Positions 4,346 to 6,209 of a DNA stretch of 6,209 nucleotides are shown here, one piece after another. The DNA is taken from contig JAFXMJ010000275.1 of the NCBI GenBank assembly GCA_017530465.1, positions 1 through 6,209 of the forward strand, given 5' to 3'. Made by a program: the position numbers and the translations under genes. The notes beneath the pieces are model-generated. The model worked only from the letters and a program-made list of their open reading frames with translations, was not told the origin of the DNA and did no database searches. How positions within the stretch are numbered: the first letter of the stretch is position 1; every line of letters begins with the position of its first letter. The DNA is from Bacteroidales bacterium. GTDB lineage: Bacteria; Bacteroidota; Bacteroidia; Bacteroidales; UBA3824.

Positions 4346-5902
4346 TCAGAACGGTACTTCATCGGACGGTTGCATATTGGTCTGCGGCAATGCCGACACT
4401 CCGCTATCATTCATTGACGATTCAAAGGACTGCACCATATTGCCATTAGCCTCCAAAACTGGAAGTCCACCCGACAATCCCATAGAATCCCACTCCTCAA
4501 ACCTTGCAAACTCAGCACGGAAATGCAAATTGACATCACATACCGCGCCATTACGGTGCTTGGCGATAATGACCTGTCCGAGGCCTTGCGTGCTGTTGCC
4601 GCTCTCGTCCTGTAGCTGTCCGTAATATTCGGGGCGGTGGATGAAGCAAACAATGTCGGCGTCCTGCTCTATCGCACCAGAGTCACGGAGGTCATTGAGC
4701 ATAGGACGGTTGGAGCCGCCACGTGCCACAGTATTACGGCTGAGCTGCGAGAGGGCTATGATAGGCACATTGAGCTCCTTGGCCAACTGCTTGATACCAC
4801 GCGAAATGGTGGAGACCTCCTGCTCGCGGTTGCCGCGCACTTCCTCGGGACCCGTCATAAGCTGAAGGTAGTCTATCATCACGATGCCAATATTGTGCTG
4901 CAATTTCATGCGAATGCACTTGGAACGGAGTTCAAAGAGGGATATTGCCGCCGTATCGTCAATGAAGAGCGGCGCGTCTTGAAGGTTTTTAACCTTGGCT
5001 TCGAGCTGCATCCACTCGTGTTCTTCGAGCTTGCCTGTACGTATTTTTTCGGAGCTGATTTCGGTTTCTGATATGATAATACGGTTAATGAGCTGCATTG
5101 CCGACATTTCCAATGAGAATATCAGCACAGGCACTTTGTGATTGACCACCATATTGCGCGCCATCGAGAGTATAAACGCGGTCTTACCCATCGCCGGACG
5201 GGCAGCCACTACAATCATATCACTGTTTTGCCAACCCTGCGTGACGCGGTCGAGCGAAGTGAAGCCTGACGGTACACCCGACAGACCGTCGGTACGCTTG
5301 GCAGCCTCTTCGATGTGTTCTAGTGCCGCCTTGAGTACAGTGTTCATATCCTGCGTCTGCGTCTTGATATTGCCGTTGGCGAGGTCGAAGATGGATTTTT
5401 CGGAGAATTGCAATAGGTCGTTCACGTCGCTCGTCTTGTCGTATGCACGGTCTTCTATCTCTGTGGAGATTTTGATGAGCTGACGTTGTATGTATTTCTG
5501 TTGCAGGATGCGGGCGTGAAATTCGAGGTGAGCCGCAGAACCCACTTTTTCAGTGAGAGACGCCACATAATACGCGCCGCCCACGTCCTCGAGAATTCCA
5601 TTTTTGGAGAGCTGCTCCACCACCGTGTATATGTCGATGGGCTGCTGCGCCGTCGAGAGCTGGAGTATCGCCTCAAAAATCTTGGCATTAGCCTCCTTAT
5701 AAAAACTGTCTTTGCTCAGGATATTGAGTACGTCGATTTCCGCGCCCTGCTCGAGCATCATAGCGCCAAGCACCACCTCCTCGAGCTCAATGTCGTGAGG
5801 GGGGATGCGCCCGTAGGCGTCATTGACGTGTCCCACGAGCTTGGCATCCCGGTTGCGCTTGGTGTCCTTATTATTGGCAGTATATGACGATGTTGTTGGC
5901 AT
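4346..5902 (-). CDS. dnaB: Replicative DNA helicase DnaB
   Basis: Hexameric 5'-3' helicase that unwinds the chromosome at the replication fork and recruits primase. The N-terminal domain opens PPHDIELEEVVLGAMM (residues 34-49) and runs to about 170. A linker leads to the RecA-like motor with GVPSGFTSLD (209-218), Walker A ARPAMGKT (234-241, K240), SLEM (263-266, E265 as catalytic base), Walker B VMIDYLQL (341-348, D344), the Q386 motif LSQLSR (384-389), LRDSGAIEQDAD (405-416) and KHRNG with R450 as arginine finger. All key residues are present, no intein interrupts it, and 518 residues suits Bacteroidota DnaB. The last ~45 residues are low-complexity and end PSDEVPF, resembling the acidic-hydrophobic tip of SSB. 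The ATG at 5902 is 36 nt after the accA stop, with an A-rich start region and no clear promoter, so accA and dnaB are probably co-transcribed. Confidence 0.97.
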   Translation of the reverse strand: MPTTSSYTANNKDTKRNRDAKLVGHVNDAYGRIPPHDIELEEVVLGAMMLEQGAEIDVLNILSKDSFYKEANAKIFEAILQLSTAQQPIDIYTVVEQLSKNGILEDVGGAYYVASLTEKVGSAAHLEFHARILQQKYIQRQLIKISTEIEDRAYDKTSDVNDLLQFSEKSIFDLANGNIKTQTQDMNTVLKAALEHIEEAAKRTDGLSGVPSGFTSLDRVTQGWQNSDMIVVAARPAMGKTAFILSMARNMVVNHKVPVLIFSLEMSAMQLINRIIISETEISSEKIRTGKLEEHEWMQLEAKVKNLQDAPLFIDDTAAISLFELRSKCIRMKLQHNIGIVMIDYLQLMTGPEEVRGNREQEVSTISRGIKQLAKELNVPIIALSQLSRNTVARGGSNRPMLNDLRDSGAIEQDADIVCFIHRPEYYGQLQDESGNSTQGLGQVIIAKHRNGAVCDVNLHFRAEFARFEEWDSMGLSGGLPVLEANGNMVQSFESSMNDSGVSALPQTNMQPSDEVPF

Positions 5903-5938
5903 TTTAGAGTGTCAAAGATGGATTTTGGGCTTGGCTAA

Positions 5939-6209
5939 TTACTCGTTGAAAACGCCCATTTGGCAGAATTTTTCGATGCGCTTATTGACGAGCGTCTCGA
6001 TAGGAATCTGCTGCAATTCGGCGATATTGTCGATGATGGCCTTCTTGACAATCTGGTACATCTCGGTGGGGTTGGTGTGCGCACCGCCAATGGGTTCGGG
6101 GATGATGCCGTCAATGAGCTTATTGGCGTACATATCCTTGGCTGTGAGCTTGAGTGCGGCTGCGGCTTCGCGCTTGAAGTCCCAGCTGCGCCACAGGATG
6201 CTCGAGCAG
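5939..6209 (-). CDS. accA: Acetyl-CoA carboxylase carboxyltransferase subunit alpha, C-terminal 89 residues (start outside window)
   Basis: AccA pairs with AccD to move the carboxyl group from carboxybiotin to acetyl-CoA, making malonyl-CoA for fatty acid synthesis. The frame stays open to the right edge, so only the C-terminus is seen. Visible are CSSILWRSWDFKREAAAALK, then LTAKDMYANKLIDGIIPEP and GGAHTNPTEM, and finally the helical end VNKRIEKFCQMGVFNE, all characteristic of the AccA C-terminus. The methionine at 6133 is internal and not a start. The stop is TAA at 5939-5941. dnaB follows after 36 nt on the same strand, an arrangement I recall from other Bacteroidales genomes. The frame is intact and I see no sign of decay. 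Confidence 0.95.
   Translation of the reverse strand, partial: CSSILWRSWDFKREAAAALKLTAKDMYANKLIDGIIPEPIGGAHTNPTEMYQIVKKAIIDNIAELQQIPIETLVNKRIEKFCQMGVFNE

Noticed and set aside
4637..5071. Plus-strand frame of 144 codons opposite dnaB
   Set aside because: It is a shadow of dnaB in GC-richer coding sequence, with no signal of its own.
1..6209. CRISPR array, tRNA or rRNA
   Set aside because: No regularly spaced repeats were seen, and no tRNA-like cloverleaf or rRNA sequence was recognised on either strand.

Overview
The window looks like chromosome of a member of Bacteroidales (Bacteroidota). The evidence is a UpxY/NusG-type capsule antiterminator, -7 boxes of the form TAnnTTTG, A-rich start regions with few Shine-Dalgarno sites, and a secreted protein family that I know only from Bacteroidota. 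All six main genes lie on the minus strand, so transcription runs from the right edge to the left edge.

Right part (about 3020-6209, housekeeping, GC-richer): the C-terminal end of accA (acetyl-CoA carboxyltransferase alpha; its start lies outside the window). After a 36-nt gap comes dnaB (replicative helicase), and after a further 68-nt gap a signal-peptide protein of the Bacteroidota family usually labelled 'asparagine synthetase B', a label its sequence does not support. This block ends in a strong intrinsic terminator (about 2934-2976).

Middle (2653-3020): a 368-base intergenic region. It holds a 27-nt inverted repeat built from short CACGGAGG-type units, which shares one arm with the terminator. 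It also holds an A14 tract and the probable promoter of the next unit.

Left part (1-2652, a surface polysaccharide locus): a UpxY-family antiterminator is followed by an Rpn-family PD-(D/E)XK nuclease gene with its own near-perfect Bacteroidales promoter. A Wzx/MATE-like polysaccharide flippase comes next and runs off the left edge. The rpn stop codon TAG is followed at once, in the same frame, by the flippase ATG. The likely logic is that UpxY is made first and promotes elongation through the downstream export and synthesis genes, while the AT-rich rpn gene looks like an accessory (defence or toxin-type) cargo in second position.

Most interesting point: inside rpn, a GAGGGAG sequence stands just ahead of an in-frame ATG (codon 216). 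This could produce a separate 58-residue C-terminal protein, as with the intragenic RpnS antitoxins described for enterobacterial rpn genes. This is an inference from sequence layout alone. Everything else is fairly ordinary for a Bacteroidales genome.
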